DNA from: Rhyzopertha dominica
Taxonomy: Eukaryota; Arthropoda; Insecta; Coleoptera; Bostrichidae
Assembly: GCA_025024175.1 (NCBI GenBank)
Contig: QCXZ01000041.1
Span: 13,139,786 to 13,203,785, forward strand
Direction of reading: 5' to 3'
DNA: 64,000 bases
Shown here in pieces: positions 22,830 through 35,600 of the stretch (the stretch's first letter is position 1; each line of letters starts with the position of its first letter). The notes below the pieces were generated by a model. The model saw only the letters and a list, made by a program, of their open reading frames with translations. It ran no database searches and had not been told where the DNA came from. Both the position numbers and the translations under genes were made by a program.

Positions 22830-23247
22830 CGAGTTGTAATATTTTTTGGAAGAGCAAAACAGAGTGGAATTGAACATATTTAACCAATGAGTTTATTGTG
22901 CTCCTTTTTCAATGGCAAAAATATATTGCAAACAAGAATTTTGCACCTTTTAAATACTTGGGGTGCTAGAACAACGTAATTGCATAACATCTGGTGTCTA
23001 AAATATGTCTATGTGAATATAACAGCTTTAGTATAAGCTCTTTTGATTACGTTAGATATACCCTTAATCTTAATTCGGAATGAATAATTATCCCCAAGTT
23101 CTTCGTTGTTTCACAAAATGTTAAAGGTGTGTCATATAATATACAAAGTTTTACGTAATCTTTAAGTCTATCACTAAAGGGGGCAGGTCCAAATAGTATA
23201 AATTTGGATTTATCGGGATTAAGTCTTAGTAAACAGCTATTAGACAA
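22830..23247 (-). pseudogene. LINE reverse transcriptase fragment (Jockey/CR1-like)
   Basis: The minus-strand frame reads SCLLRLNPDKSKFILFG and then KNLGIIIHSELRLRVYL. This is the part of non-LTR RTs after the YADD motif (LN--K---I-FG ... KNLGV-ID--L-F--H). Further 3' the shifted text KLLYSHRHIL and MLCNYVVLA fits the continuation LK-LY-HRHIL and LC-SLVLS. Frameshifts and stops make it dead. It abuts the oppositely oriented fragment at 23252-23599. Confidence 0.65.
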
Positions 23248-23251
23248 TNAA

Positions 23252-23599
23252 ACAGTTTATTGTGGAGCAGAAAGATTTCTAAGAAAGAAANCAAGAATAA
23301 ACGCGATAGACATGAACTACTGGCCACGAAAGTGCAGACTATCCCGACTGGATAAGGTGAAAAATGATGATATAAGAGAAAAAATGGCATGAAATTATGT
23401 AAACAAAAGAAGTTAAACGGTTAAAGTGGTACGGACATCTGAATCGAATAGGAGACATTAGATGGCCGAAGAAAGTGTGGGAGTGGACACCACAAACACG
23501 GAGAAAGATAGGGAGTCCAAAAATATCTTGGAAAGAGTATGTCAATGAAGCGATGCAAAATGAGGTTTAACAGATGAAGACTACTACGACTGGCTATAA
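23252..23599 (+). pseudogene. LINE C-terminal fragment (RTE-like endonuclease/RT)
   Basis: The plus strand reads TVYCGAERF, RINAIDMNYWPRKCRLSR, LDKVKNDDIREKM, then in another frame RLKWYGHLNRIGDIRWPKKV and WEWTPQTRRK, ending GLTDEDYYDWL before TAA 23597-23599. These are the typical C-terminal blocks of the insect endonuclease-reverse transcriptase LINEs (RIN--EM-YWRR, R-DR-RN--IR, L-WYGH--R--D-RWP-KV, RRR-GRP---W). There are two Ns and at least two frameshifts. Confidence 0.75.
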
Positions 23600-23756
23600 A
23601 TTATTAATTCGGCCAGTTTTATAGTCGTTTTAATATCTGGGATACGAAGTGTTAACACGCTAATCCGAAATCTGTTATACTAGAAACAACGTACTTTCTT
23701 AAATCTCATTAAAGATATTTTATTTAGATCTAGTTTTGATTATGATTAATATTGAC

Positions 23757-23935
23757 CTGGACAAAATTCCTGCACCTCTGAGCTCAGTATAGTTTTGATG
23801 CTGTTTGAAAATAACCGTTATATGGTCCAAAACGATATGATAAAATTCGAGAAACACAGCACATTCAAGCAATCAGCTTGTTTCCAAGTAACCTAATTAA
23901 CTCAGAATGTTTCACAATGAATGCACCTAAGAAAT
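23757..23935 (-). repeat. Dispersed repeat family 1, copy B
   Basis: It is homologous to 11545-11750 (same orientation) and, inverted, to 6530-6690. On the plus strand the core is AGTATAGTTTTGATGCTGTT, GAAAATAACCGTTA and ATGTTTCACAATGAATGCAC. It is non-coding. Confidence 0.65.
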
Positions 23936-25680
23936 TATTCAGCTTATTCAAAATTCATCAAAGATTGCATATAACTAAAAAGAAGAATAGTAACTAAAGA
24001 TTCAGGCAAATAAGAGTCAACTGTTTGTCACTAATTTTATATATAAAACCCTTTGTTTCAAATTTAAATATAATTTAAATTAGTAAAACATAAACGTAAA
24101 TTTTGGGTAATATTAATTAATATTTATGCACTAATGGTAGAAACAGTATTACATTTTGAAATTAAATCAGTAAAAAATAAACTGGTGCAAACTAAGAATT
24201 GAGACTGTTCTAAGGTCTAAGATAGAGTCTTCTGGGATACATCAATATACAGTCAGTCAAAAAGTCTCTTTTCACTAAGTATACCATTTTTCAATATTTT
24301 TCTTTGCTTGGAAAGTTTATTTCAGTTTAACTGCAATTATCTTTTTTCTTTTAAGTGCGATGTTGTATATTCCGGTTGTGCACCAAACAAACTACCACAC
24401 TGAAACACGCGTCATATGATTTTAAGTCAACATTCGTGCAGTAGAAGCAAAGTGAAAAGAGAAAACATTAATAATTACACCTTTGTAAAATAATTAGTAA
24501 ATCGCCTGTCGTTTTTTGGTATTTTATAAATCAGTATACATTCACGAGTTCTTGCCGAGTGCTGTGGCGCCGCATCACTCTAGGAAAGAGTCTAATTTTG
24601 TGAAAAATATTAGAATAAATTTTAAAATATGTCCTCTAAAACTTGCATAAGAACTCAAATATTTTTGAATTAACGGCATCCGACGGTTCATACTGACCTA
24701 GTTACGGAAATAAATTTTAATATCTAAAAAAAACATCTAAAAATGTTAAAAATTTGCCCGGTAACCTACTAAAATAAAACAAGTTTTAGGAACGCGTTAT
24801 TTTTAGTGGCGAAATAAAAATCAATTTTTCTGCGTCAAAGGGCTAAAGTGGAATTTTGAGACAAATGAAATAAGCAAAACTGAAAATGCATGGAGGAGGT
24901 AAGAATTTGTTAGGGCAGGATAGAGTATGTAAGTATTTATTTAAACATTATAAGATACAACCTAAAGTGTTTAGAAACTTGTAATAACTTGTAGTTAATT
25001 TAAATCCACAACAAGAGCAAGTCAAAATAATGAAAAAGTAACAGTGCACTGAGACATTTTCTACTAAATGTAAGTATATGCTTGAATGACGCGCGGTCTA
25101 CGTTCATTAAATCACAGAATCGTCATTTTGTATTATATTTGGCGTGAAATTTAAATTCATTTTGACTGCATATCAAGAAGCATTAACTGTTTCAACACAN
25201 AATTGCTATAATTTTTTAACCCTGGTACAGTTATGCCATAGCGACCTATACTAGCAACGTGCACTTCTATTCTGAGTATGTTTAAACTGTTGAACACGCG
25301 TATTTGACATTAACGACATAATAAAATATAACACTACGTTTATGGACTTGTTTTTCAACGGCTAGTTGCTTCACTTCCTACACGTGAAAAAATTGAAACT
25401 CACAGTACAGATTACCTTATTACCTCTATAATCATACCTACTTTAAATGTAGCTGAGAGTGAATTTAAATAGATCAAAAAGCAAGTATATCTAAAAAGCC
25501 ATTGCGGCTAAAGAGATTTTAATGATGGTATACGTGCCACAATAGCGTCGGTACAAGGTGACAAAATGTTGAGTTCATTAGACAACCCATGACCTCGGAT
25601 AACATTTCCTAAATTGCTGTTAAATTGCCGCATCAAATTAACTTCGCTCACGGTCACGATAAAACAGAAAGACTTTGTTT
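23936..25680. other. AT-rich DNA, no gene seen
   Basis: One N at 25200. No domain, element end or repeat was recognised. Confidence 0.4.
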
Positions 25681-26110
25681 TTATCCATAGCTGCTGCTAT
25701 CGCACATCGGAGTGGATCCCTGGAGTGGAGTGCTCCGCAATAAGGCACCCGTAATCAACAAATTGAGGGCAGCCGAAATCTGCCCGGTCCGTACCCTCAG
25801 CAACCCATCTGAATGCCTGAGGGCTAAGGTCCCACCCTCATAAAAAACAGATCCTCGAAAGATAAATTTACCCCATGTCAAAGCCACAAATGGAGGAGGT
25901 CAGTGTAGATGGCGACCGGCTTAAAAACATGACCGCTGGGACGGCCTGAAGATGCCAAAACTGCCTTCCGTTAACTTAAACTATCTACAAGTGTTTGCAG
26001 TAGACCAACCAGGAACTGGGCATGCTGTTATTTAATTCCTCGAAGTAATCGCATGGCTCCTTGGATACATAAATTGTAGGGTGAACTAAGGACTCGCGTC
26101 AGGTTTACAC
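25681..26110. other. GC-richer remnant, possibly LINE-derived
   Basis: This segment is clearly GC-richer than its flanks. Plus-strand text such as MEEVSVDGDRLKNMTAGTA and PKLPSVNLNYLQVFAVDQ resembles a gag end followed by a LINE endonuclease start (--LQ-NL---), but it is short and broken. The minus frame at 25681-25887 is an alternative reading with no known domain. Confidence 0.25.
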
Positions 26111-27929
26111 TGTAACAACCTTATCGCAGATGAGCATTACATAGGCGCAACTGCTTTTTTTATGTATAATTACGTTTGCAATTTGCATTCCAGTAGATAA
26201 TAAGCTGTTTACAATCGCGTTTGGTGCTTAGTGCCTGCTGTTTTCTTATTCCAAGTTTCTCACTCCTAATACTTTGGGCTTGATTATCAAATTTATTGTA
26301 AACACATCATTATCTAGCATGCGGATGAATAAATTATTTTTATTAAGGTGTCAGTGACTTTCTTACGACAGCATTTGTTTATTTTTAGCAACTATGTCAT
26401 TGCAAATTATACACATGGCATCCTAAGCACACATAGGTAAATCGAATAAAATATTAATGAACTACCTACCTATAATTCAAGAGTTATTTATGTGAAGTAT
26501 GATGAAAAAACATTAACATTATAGTCCTGTCGTTTTCAACGACATGCTACTCTCCTAGGCTTATTTTGATTGTAGCATACACAGTAACAGCTCAAAGGAA
26601 ACACTGACCCATAATCAAAAATTAGAAAAAGAAATCGTCTTCGTTTCAAGCTTGCTCCAGTGTTTTCGTTGGTTGATTTATTGAAGACTTTGTTGTTTTT
26701 TAATGTACCAAACTCAGGCATGCAACTCCAGTTTAATTAATTGACTTGACACGAAACCAAAAGGTATGATAGTATCGACAAATGATTAAAACTTGAATAT
26801 AGTACCGTTTAGAAAATAAAAAAAAATCGCTAAACAAATCGAAATATTCCTCGTTTCTTTAGTGGTACAGTGTGAATCCAGCTGTACCGGCAACGGTGCG
26901 ACCGAGATTAAGAAATGGTAAACGCAACAGGTTGCAACAACGTACACACATCCCAACACATAAAAATACACTTACACGAGCTAACTCATAGCGCCAACAC
27001 TGTGTTATTAAAGTGAAATCATACGTTTGCATTTTAAATCAGCCGTGCCTGACGTCTTTTCCAATAATTTGCTTCAGTCTCTGGCAGGGCGATTGTATGT
27101 TCATTGAAGAATTTAATTAAATTTGTTGGTCCTCGTTTAAAAAGCTATGGCTACGAATGGCATTGTAACTTTACTGTAATAAACTGACCCTTATTTTATT
27201 ACAGGCATCGCTGTAAACCTTAAATTTACTTCTGACCTACTCGTAAATTGCTTTGGAAGCTAACTCCATGAAATAGCTTCTTTCTAGCCCTGCTTTGCTG
27301 TTCACCAACTGAATGAATAACAAGAACGATTGCAATAACAATCCGGAAAGCAATAACAATTCGGAAAGCTACTAACAGATTTATTACATTGAAATTTTGT
27401 CAGAAGACACTTGAGAATCAAAATATACGAGTGCTTCGTCGGATTTCTTGAAACAGACGACAATGCACACCTGGTATTAACAGGAAAAATCCACCTGTAC
27501 AAAGTTTTTCTGCGCTCGAACTGTCAGAAATTTACACCAGTTTGAAGAAAAAAATTTCATCTGCACTGTAATAATTCNTCATGCGGTATCAGATATTTAT
27601 ACGCTTTTTCCAGTAAAGAACATTGTCTCTTTTCTGTTTTGATCTCACTAAATATGTGATTCATTTAATATATTCAGTGAATAACCAACAAAAGGGCTCC
27701 GCAGGTGTCAGTTCCAGAATCTCCTTTATTCCTCGTACATCTTAAGTAAATGGCAATTCAAATATTTATTAAAAGTTTGGCTCGCGTAGAAGGAGATCTT
27801 TTACTTACCAAATAAAAAATACCGAGATAAAAATATTTTAAAACAAATGCTACATATTAAACCAAATATTTTTTATATTTCAACTTTTAACTAAAAACCC
27901 AAAATTTTAAATAATACTTCGAAAACAAT
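26111..27929. other. AT-rich DNA, no gene seen
   Basis: It contains only a small local duplication (GCAATAACAAT-CGGAAAGC twice at about 27331-27371) and frames without coding character. One N at 27578. Confidence 0.4.
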
Positions 27930-28545
27930 GAAAAGCCCATACTCATCGCCTTTTCACAACTTAGGGGAGATATTTCAAAAACAATACATACTTTCTCACC
28001 AAAGGCCTGAATATAAAGCGTCACGTTTACTTATTGCTATGACTTTGGAGGTAACGGACATCCATATGAATTTTCGTCCCCCTTTTCAAGCCTTTAGGGA
28101 TGGAATTCCCAAAACAGTTAAATAGGTATATATTAATCTCTAAACAATAGCCTAAACATTCAACTTAAAAAACTGTCCTTTATTTCACCCCCTCAGAGAT
28201 GGTATTTTTAAGAACGCCATCATGCGTACTAATTGTTTTCTAATCAAATGCCCGAGTAATAACGTTTCATGCCTTTAACTGTAATAAACTTAAGAAATGT
28301 CCCATACAAACTCTTACTTCATCATGGTGGAATTTTTAAAAACGATGGAACGCGTTAATTTATTTCTGATCAATAGCCTAAAAATAAAACACAAAGTGCC
28401 ATTCCCTGCTTCACACCATTAGGGGTAGAATTACCAAAAATCCTTCCTTAATTAGTGTTTAGGTTGTGAAAGATTCCTACTGGCGAAATATCACATGTCT
28501 ATAGCTTCAGTAATTTACGCTTGGCGATGATAAATCAGTCAGTCA
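27930..28545. repeat. Degenerate tandem array, ~90-135-bp units
   Basis: Five diverged units each hold a block like TTTTCA-CCCTTAGGG-TGGAATT-CCAAAAAC, starting near 27946, 28080, 28183, 28315 and 28405. The array ends in a CAGTCAGTCAGG run at about 28531-28545. The whole resembles the degenerate repeat tails of insect transposable elements. The plus frame at 27928-28125 is a by-product. Confidence 0.6.
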
Positions 28546-30321
28546 GGATATGTTATTTTAACTAAGGATTACACCAAAAGCAGAAAGAAGGCAAAAGTTG
28601 AACAACCGGTTCCTATTTTATAAAAAAAGTATTTTCTTTGATACACATAACAATTACCAATTACGCAAAAGTGCTCATCTCTTCTCTAAAATACTGTGTA
28701 CCACAAAATTTAGGTGGAAAACAACAGTGTAGATGGAGTAAACAAAGGTAAACTTAACATGAACTTTGTATACTATTTGAGAAACATGATATGGTTGAAG
28801 AGATCGTCATGCTTGAGCATCAAAATATATGCTACAGCACCATTATAGGTACCTTTCTGTATCATGAACGAAGTCAATGAATTGAAGAAATATGTGTGGA
28901 TAGCAAAACGGCTCAATTTTTTTATTGAATATCATCCGCATCTCTCCAAGAAACATTTACTATTGTACATATATCTACTATAAGAGTCTGGCACTGAAAA
29001 GCAACAAGGTTCCATTATCGCAAAATTCTTTCACGAAAATCAACTTCCACTAAAAAAAAACATCCAATTTGCCTCCTCTTTAGCTAAGGCTGTTCTATCC
29101 TAGACCATCTAACTGCAACACCTCCGACCGTTTGCAGAAGGCGTTGTCCCGTTAGTCGGTTGACAAAAGACAAACTCGACACCGGCGATCTGCCGATGGC
29201 ATCTCCAGGCGGACCAGATCGGTTGCCGTCCGAAATGTAATAAATTGCCAGCTGAGTATGAAAATTAGATAAGTTAACAAGATCTCGAGTTCTCGGTACC
29301 CGGCGTTTTCCGATTGAATTGCGCTGACGACGATGACGTAGTGTAAAATTCAGAGACGACCAGCCTACGCGCCTCTTGCACGATGCCCTGGGGCGTCGGC
29401 GTCAAAATATCAGCTTTCCCAGTGCTGCCGGTTTGTTTTTGTCCAATACAGAACATGTTATTGTTTTGCAGTTTTTTGCGAAGGAGTGGTTTTGAATAAA
29501 TAGCATCTGCTCTAAACATCTTATCTTTTGGCAATTGCATTTTTCCTATTTTTATTGTGTATCTTTAATCGCACGGCTTTGCAGTGTACAGAGACTTTAA
29601 TTACAGAACAAGACACAAATGGTCAACAAATTCATTTTGTATGTTTTCTCGTCAGCATGGACTTCATTGGAAAGCATTTTTTTAGTGTTTCAAGGATGTG
29701 TCGCAATTGAGGAAAGGGGTGTTATTTAAAAGTTTTCAGTTAGGATTGTTGAACAAAAGGATAGTTTGTAAAAGTATATCATGTGAGCTTTCACTCGATT
29801 CTATGAAAAAATCAAATGTTATAGCATTTATAGCAAACTTGCCACCCTGTAAAATAACAGGATACAATAAATTAAACTCCATAAGTTATAATTGTGAAGT
29901 TTCCGAGTGGTAGGTTCAATGGAACCCTTATTGGAGTACGTATTTAAAAACGGTTTACTTGGAACTGATTTATTCTACCCAAAACAATATAAAAAGCTGC
30001 TATTCTAAAAACCTGTCATGATAGAAAGCGAGGACGCTACAATAATTAGGTATTAGTTATAAGTTATTAGTAACAACTAACTAGGTATAGCAGTACTTAT
30101 ACCAAACATCGATAAATTATGCATCACTGTGACACTAGTCAAAACTACTCGATCGGCTGCTGGGTTTGAGTGAAATCATCCTGAAAAGATAACACATGTA
30201 TTGTTAAATGAAAAATTTAGGTCATTGATAAAAGCGTCTACCTTAAATATTACAAATTTTAAGGTCGAACTATAAGAATTTGATTTGCTTCTAGGAAACC
30301 TTTAAATCATTAATTCATGAT
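28546..30321. other. Mostly unassigned; CpG-richer patch with a minus-strand frame
   Basis: At 29100-29540 the sequence is CpG-rich and the minus strand is open for 88 codons (29274-29540), with text like TPTPQGIVQEARRLVVSEFY. No domain is recognised, so it may be an exon, a promoter region or a chance frame. The rest is AT-rich with nothing recognised. Confidence 0.3.
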
Positions 30322-31051
30322 ACTCCCAAGTAACAAGATGCTAGATATGGCCAGAACATGATTTCATCATTATTGTGATGATCGTGTATAAATCTTCTTT
30401 GTATAAAAAGAGCTGCAGTGATGGCTTCTTCTCTAACATGTCCACATGTCCTTACATATGGCTGCGAAGCACTTGCCGAAGAAATGGCGCACCAACTACA
30501 ATTTTGTCTTCAAATTTGGCGTTTCTTTTAAATTTTACATTATCCGGAGCAGCATGGAAATCCTCGGTATAGAATCCATCATTCCCCTTTATCAGAATTT
30601 GATAACCTAAAATATTTTTGATTGTCCAAAATAATGATTCTGTTGTTTGCAAAGTGTTGACGCGTTAGTGCTCGACAGCACTACGTTGCAACTACACAGG
30701 TGTATATTTTGGGCATTTTCTTCTTTTTATGAATAACATTCCACTTCTCTGAATTTGCCGATGTATAGTCATGTGTGACACTCTATAGCGCCTTCCCAGT
30801 CTTCGTGTAGATGCATCAACTTTTTCTTTTGCACTTTCTCTCAGTCTCTGTGCTCTGATATCAGACAAAAGCCGGGGCCTTCCGCTTTTTGGTAGGTTTA
30901 TACAAGGTATTCCTTCCTCACATTCCTTAATTGTTCGGTAAATAGTTGCACGGGAAATATTTAGTCCTTGAAATATGTTTACAATATCCGCGTTCGGCAA
31001 TTGGCCATCTAAATTGCAGATACTTTTTCGGATTTCGATTTTATACGCCAT
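30322..31051 (-). pseudogene. Tc1/mariner-superfamily transposase, decayed
   Basis: The minus frame from the ATG at 31051 gives a helix-turn-helix N-terminus: LNISRATIYRTIKECEEG, then the hinge KSGRPRLLS, then the second helix-turn-helix ending VSHMTIHRQI and RKCPKYTPV. After stops and shifts the catalytic domain continues with IKGNDGFYTEDFHAAPDNVK, NAKFEDKIVV, ITAALFIQRRFIHDHH and NDEIMFWPYLASC. The order matches a complete Tc1/mariner transposase up to the second catalytic block. There FWPD has become FWPY (TAT at 30347-30345), so that Asp is lost, and the C-terminal third is not recognisable. No terminal inverted repeats were found. Confidence 0.75.
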
Positions 31052-32416
31052 GTCACAAGAGTTTTTCGATGATATCTTTCAATATTTATGATTACAAGGC
31101 TTGCTCGAACAAATGCCAGGCGATGGTAACTAGACTGAATGTTTTGGAAATTATGAGAATTAGCTAAGAAATTTGTCCCAAAACTTATGTTACATACGTA
31201 GGTTCATGGTTTCTATATTACAATTACAATACTATACGGTTCGAAGGACCAAAAATGTGTATGAAGTCTGGAAGGACCTTTTTAATAATAATAAATCAGT
31301 TCATTGGTAAGTCTGAAAATTTGAAGCCATTTTTTATAGATAGTATAGGTATGTATGTGTTCAAAACAAGTAGGTATTGCTGAGTGTTCGTATTTGTTTG
31401 TGAGTCAGTGTACTCCAACTGCAACACAGCTAAAGTCATTTTGAAAAAAATCTTTGAATGTTATAATGTAGATCAATAAGTTTCACTTTACTTCTCCTCA
31501 AAGTACATCTGTGACTCAACTAGATTTATGCTCTCTTTAAAAAAAATATTTATCTTGCTTTTACTTTCCTTTCAGGCCTATTTCGCCTTTATAATTTTAT
31601 GAAAAAGGGAGTCCTCAAATGGATCAACCAAGTGAAAATCTGATCAAGTTAGTACTGCAATTAGGAGAATGGGGAAGGGGGCAGACAGTAGTTTCTAATC
31701 ACGATTTTTCATGCTGATGATGACTCAACGCAGGTTTAAACGCAGTCGGTAAAAGCATTGGCTCTCTAATGATACTGTTATACTTGTTTCCTATATATGG
31801 TGATCAATGTACTTTTATATCAATATCAATTTTAACACCTAACTTTAACTTTAACTACCTACCTAACCTACGGTTGTATTTTACCTCAGTATTATATATT
31901 TATCTTTTATTCTCCCTCTTATTAACAGTTGCTCCTTAATTTTATTACCACTCGTAATTTCACTAACTAAAAAGTACTTCTAATGTTAAGTAGCTTAGCA
32001 TTTTTCATATTCAAGTTCTTCAGCTATAAAGTTTGGGTTTCTTAACAAAAAAAAACAATTAAAGGAGCCTGTGCTGTTATCGGCATTAGTAAAGTCAAAA
32101 AAATGTGTTTAGAAAATCAGTATTCACATTTGATATAACCTATTCAGCAGCCGTTTTGAAATCCAAGCCCTTATTAATTTTTCTAAGGCCTTTGCTGCTT
32201 GCTTTCGCTCATATGATTAGTACGCATCCTAATCAATCTGACTTTGTCTTCATGTAACATGAGTAGCGTATACAGTTGCGGTCGCAGCAAGCTCAGTGTG
32301 CTTGGTAATGTGATTCACGTTGTATCACATAATACATGCATTATGGGGTCATTGTCGCAACGTTTTTAATTAGTCATAGGTGTGTCATGTATCTTCTGTT
32401 GACGGTTGATGTGGCG
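31052..32416. other. No gene seen
   Basis: AT-rich sequence without a recognised gene or element. Confidence 0.4.
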
Positions 32417-32470
32417 ATGGACAATGAACAGCGAGGAAAACCATTGTTTCGCAACTCTCGAGCTGCAGAG
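32417..32470 (+). CDS. Candidate first coding exon (18 codons)
   Basis: An ATG in good context (GGCGATGG) opens MDNEQRGKPLFRNSRAAE and meets GAG|GTATGA, a plausible splice donor, exactly at a codon boundary. The surrounding 200 bp are GC-richer, with TCAGTG-type initiator strings upstream (about 32290). A second ATG at 32409 in another frame is also open to the same donor. No second exon was found, so this remains a possibility only. Confidence 0.2.
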
Positions 32471-33732
32471 GTATGACTTTATGATTCTGACAGGTATTCA
32501 ATTACCTTGGGAGGCAATAATGATGTCTTAAAACTATGGATGGTAATGTTTTAACTGGAAATGCTTAAGGCAATATGGTGTTCGTTACTGCATCAACTTT
32601 TGCAATCGGACTCGCAGAATACCTTAAGAGTACCCCCTACTTCAAAGATATCAAAGTGTGCTAATAAAATTCTGTCAAATTCGTACGATTCTTTTAAACT
32701 TCACAACATTTTTTTCTGGTACCATTAGTTATAGAAATTTTATAATTGATTTTATTATACTTAAAAATATTGTTGGCCCTATTTACATTTTTGCAAGTAT
32801 TTAGAAGTCTACGACAATTTTTAATGAAATAATATTGTTATAATTGAATGTAACTCGGCAATTTTTACGGGTGTCTATAAATGTTTTGATGTTGCATAAG
32901 TCAATCTTTAAGACTTTATGCATTCAGGGACTTATTACCAACAGATAAAACAATGTTTTTAATGTTTGTACTTCCATTTCTGCTGTTAGCAATAACACAA
33001 CCAGATACTTTAGCTAAATTGAGGCATGGTGAAGACCAAAGTCTATTCTTTATTAATAAAAGTATAAAACAGATCATGTACTGCAAGGCTCCGCGGTAAT
33101 GGCGACAAGACGTCTTCTTGAGGAAAGTCATTGACAACTACCATTTGCATGCCTCAGGAAAGCCTAGCGATTCTTTTTTAAGAATGATGAATAAGGAGTC
33201 ACTTAGTGCCCTTTTACAGTTTTCTTAATTAAGTCAAATGAGGTGCTAAGCATCCTCTCCAGTATCAAGAAATGCTCTGAGTGCAATTTCTTGTGGTTCA
33301 AACCCAGCGAGTTAGCGCACGTAAATTCACACGATTTTCCTGCTTTTTAACAGAAATATTGTTAAATTAATATGCCTGAGCAAAAAAATCTCACCATGAG
33401 TTAGATACATCATTTTCCAGCCATACGGTACATAACTAGTAGCTAATTTTCCCTATATGGGCTGCATAGGGCTATCGCCTACTTCTTCAGCCCTTTTTGC
33501 AACATAACGGTATAGATTTCATTAGTTTAAGAGATTTGTATAATTTATAGCTACCTAGTCCTCTATGTGAACCTGAGAATGTGGTTCTGGGATAGGTCCT
33601 ACGTAATTAAACTAAAGCAATTTAGGCTTGAGTAAAGTATAATAAAAACATAACGTTAGAAATTTTAAAGCTTAATTTTTTCGCTGGAAACAGCATAAAC
33701 ACATAAAATTGCACAAGAAAATACCTAGCCAC
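32471..33732. other. No gene seen
   Basis: AT-rich. The minus frame at 32916-33137 shows no domain. A GGTTCAAACC string near 33295 resembles a Pol III B box, but no tRNA fold can be drawn around it. Confidence 0.4.
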
Positions 33733-33740
33733 CTTTACAG
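33733..33740. repeat. 8-bp target-site duplication, left
   Basis: CTTTACAG, repeated exactly at 35593-35600 on the other side of the hAT element. Confidence 0.85.
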
Positions 33741-35592
33741 TAGGGCTGGGCAAAATATCAATATTTACTCAAAGTATCGATACCTTCGGCGGTATCGAGT
33801 ATCGATACCACATTATCGTGGTATTGAAGTATCAAAAGTATTCAAAAGTATCAAAGTATCGAAGTCCAAAAGTATCAAACTATCGAAAGTATTAAAAAGT
33901 GTCTAAAGTATTCAAAAGTATCAAAGTGTTTAAAAGTATCGAAGTATCTACAGTATTCAAAAGTATGGAAGTCCAAAAGTATCGAAGTATCGAAAGTATT
34001 CAAAATTGAAATGTCAGAAAAGTTACTTGAAAAAAATTATATCCTTTACATTTGCGGTCCCATGTTTAGCAGTGATTCTTTCAGTGCGTTATATAAATAG
34101 TTATATAAAAGTATAATTTTTGCTTCGGTTTTAGGTTAGGTTAGATTCCTACATGTTCCTTGTCACTCCGTATATTATTGTTATAGATATATTTAATTTT
34201 AATAGAATTATTTAGTACATTTATGTATTTCTTCGTTCCTTACATGCATAAACAGGGTTTGAAAAGGTATACACACAATTGTATAAAAATACTGGTGAGT
34301 TTTAAACAAAAACGCTGGTACAGGTAAATTCTTATCATCATTATATTTTAGGAAGTTACTTACCTATTGAATTGTTTGTGAGATTTGGCGTAATCGATTT
34401 TTTTTCAATAGAAATCGATAAAATAGAACTTACTCAATGCAACGATAACCCATATATAGAACCTGTTATCTACTATTCAAAAATTATGAGGAGTAGTAAA
34501 TGTTTTATTAACTCGCATATTATAAAGAATTTTAAAAGATAAATAAAGATTGCGGAACATACAGAATCCCCACTTTTTTCTAGGAGTAACCAAACTTTAC
34601 TGTTATCTTTTCAAATAGAACATCCCATTTATGGGCTCTCAGCGTATTTGGAACAGGAAATTCTATCGATTCCTCCTAAAAAGTTGTGCCTGCTATTTTA
34701 CAGAAACGCTAATTACATTATATCTTACAAACAACTGAATATTAGATAAATCCTGCATCAAAAAGTAAAAACTGATTTGTCCAAGCGTTTTTGTTCAATA
34801 CTCGCTAGATTTTTTCAAAGTATCTCCATATAATTATATACATAATTGCGTTTCTGTTTATAGCTGAGTCTAATTTCCTATTGATTGACCTTTTTTTAAT
34901 GTAGTATTTTCACGGATGTAGTACCTATGTTTTATTATATGTGTAGGTACTTAAAATATAATATATGCTATGTGTAAAAAGTCGATTTGTGTTTTTCACT
35001 ATAAAGCGCCTTTGTTTTATAAAGCAAGCTGTTAGGCCGTTACCAGTTATTATTTATTAAGTGCTGTGATTTCCTACCACTGACATCTACAGTAGGCGGA
35101 CATTGGACACATTACATGCATAAAAATTACACAACAAGCATAAAATAAATAAAAAGTAGATAATTTTGCTTGGATTAGGTTAGTAGTTATAACTGAATTT
35201 AAAATTTCATATATGGTACATGCGCCTCAGCATATTTCNAACTATTCCTATTTCAATAATTTAACCATTGATTTATAGCACCTATATATAGTGAAATAAC
35301 TTTAATATCTTTGATACATTCGATACATTCAATACTGCGATATTTTCAATACTTCTACACGTTTGATACTTTGGTACTTTTGATGCATTCGTTACTTTAG
35401 GTACTTTGGATACTTCGATACTTCGATACTTTTGATACTTCGATACTTTCGATACTTCGATACTTTCGATACTCCGATACTTTCATACTTTTGATATTTT
35501 CGATACTTTTGATACTTCGATACTTTTGAATAGTATCGATACTACACCGGTATCGAATATCGATAACTGTCTAATGGTATCGCCCAGCCCTA
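33741..35592. mobile_element. Non-autonomous hAT-type element with subterminal repeat arrays
   Basis: Both ends start TAGGGCTGGGC reading inward (11 bp perfect) and the insertion is bounded by an exact 8-bp duplication, which together are diagnostic of hAT transposons. About 35 bp inside each end lies a dense array of short motifs: AAGTATCGA and AAGTATTCAA variants at about 33775-34010, and their reverse complements (TCGATACTT) at about 35310-35545. Such subterminal motifs are usually transposase-binding sites in hAT elements. The 1.3-kb centre has no frame of 60 codons or more and no transposase motif, so the copy depends on a source elsewhere. The frame at 33709-33906 is just the translated array. 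Confidence 0.9.
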
Positions 35593-35600
35593 CTTTACAG
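35593..35600. repeat. 8-bp target-site duplication, right
   Basis: CTTTACAG, exact copy of 33733-33740. Confidence 0.85.

Noticed and set aside
31714..31752. CTGATGATGACT...AGTC string resembling a hammerhead
   Set aside because: The GAAA strand is missing (GGTAA) and the loop is 18 bases; not a plausible core.
33265..33330. GGTTCAAACC, a possible Pol III B box or tRNA
   Set aside because: No cloverleaf can be drawn and no A box lies at the right distance.
33709..33906. ORF rich in SKV and KSI repeats
   Set aside because: It is the translated subterminal repeat array of the hAT element.
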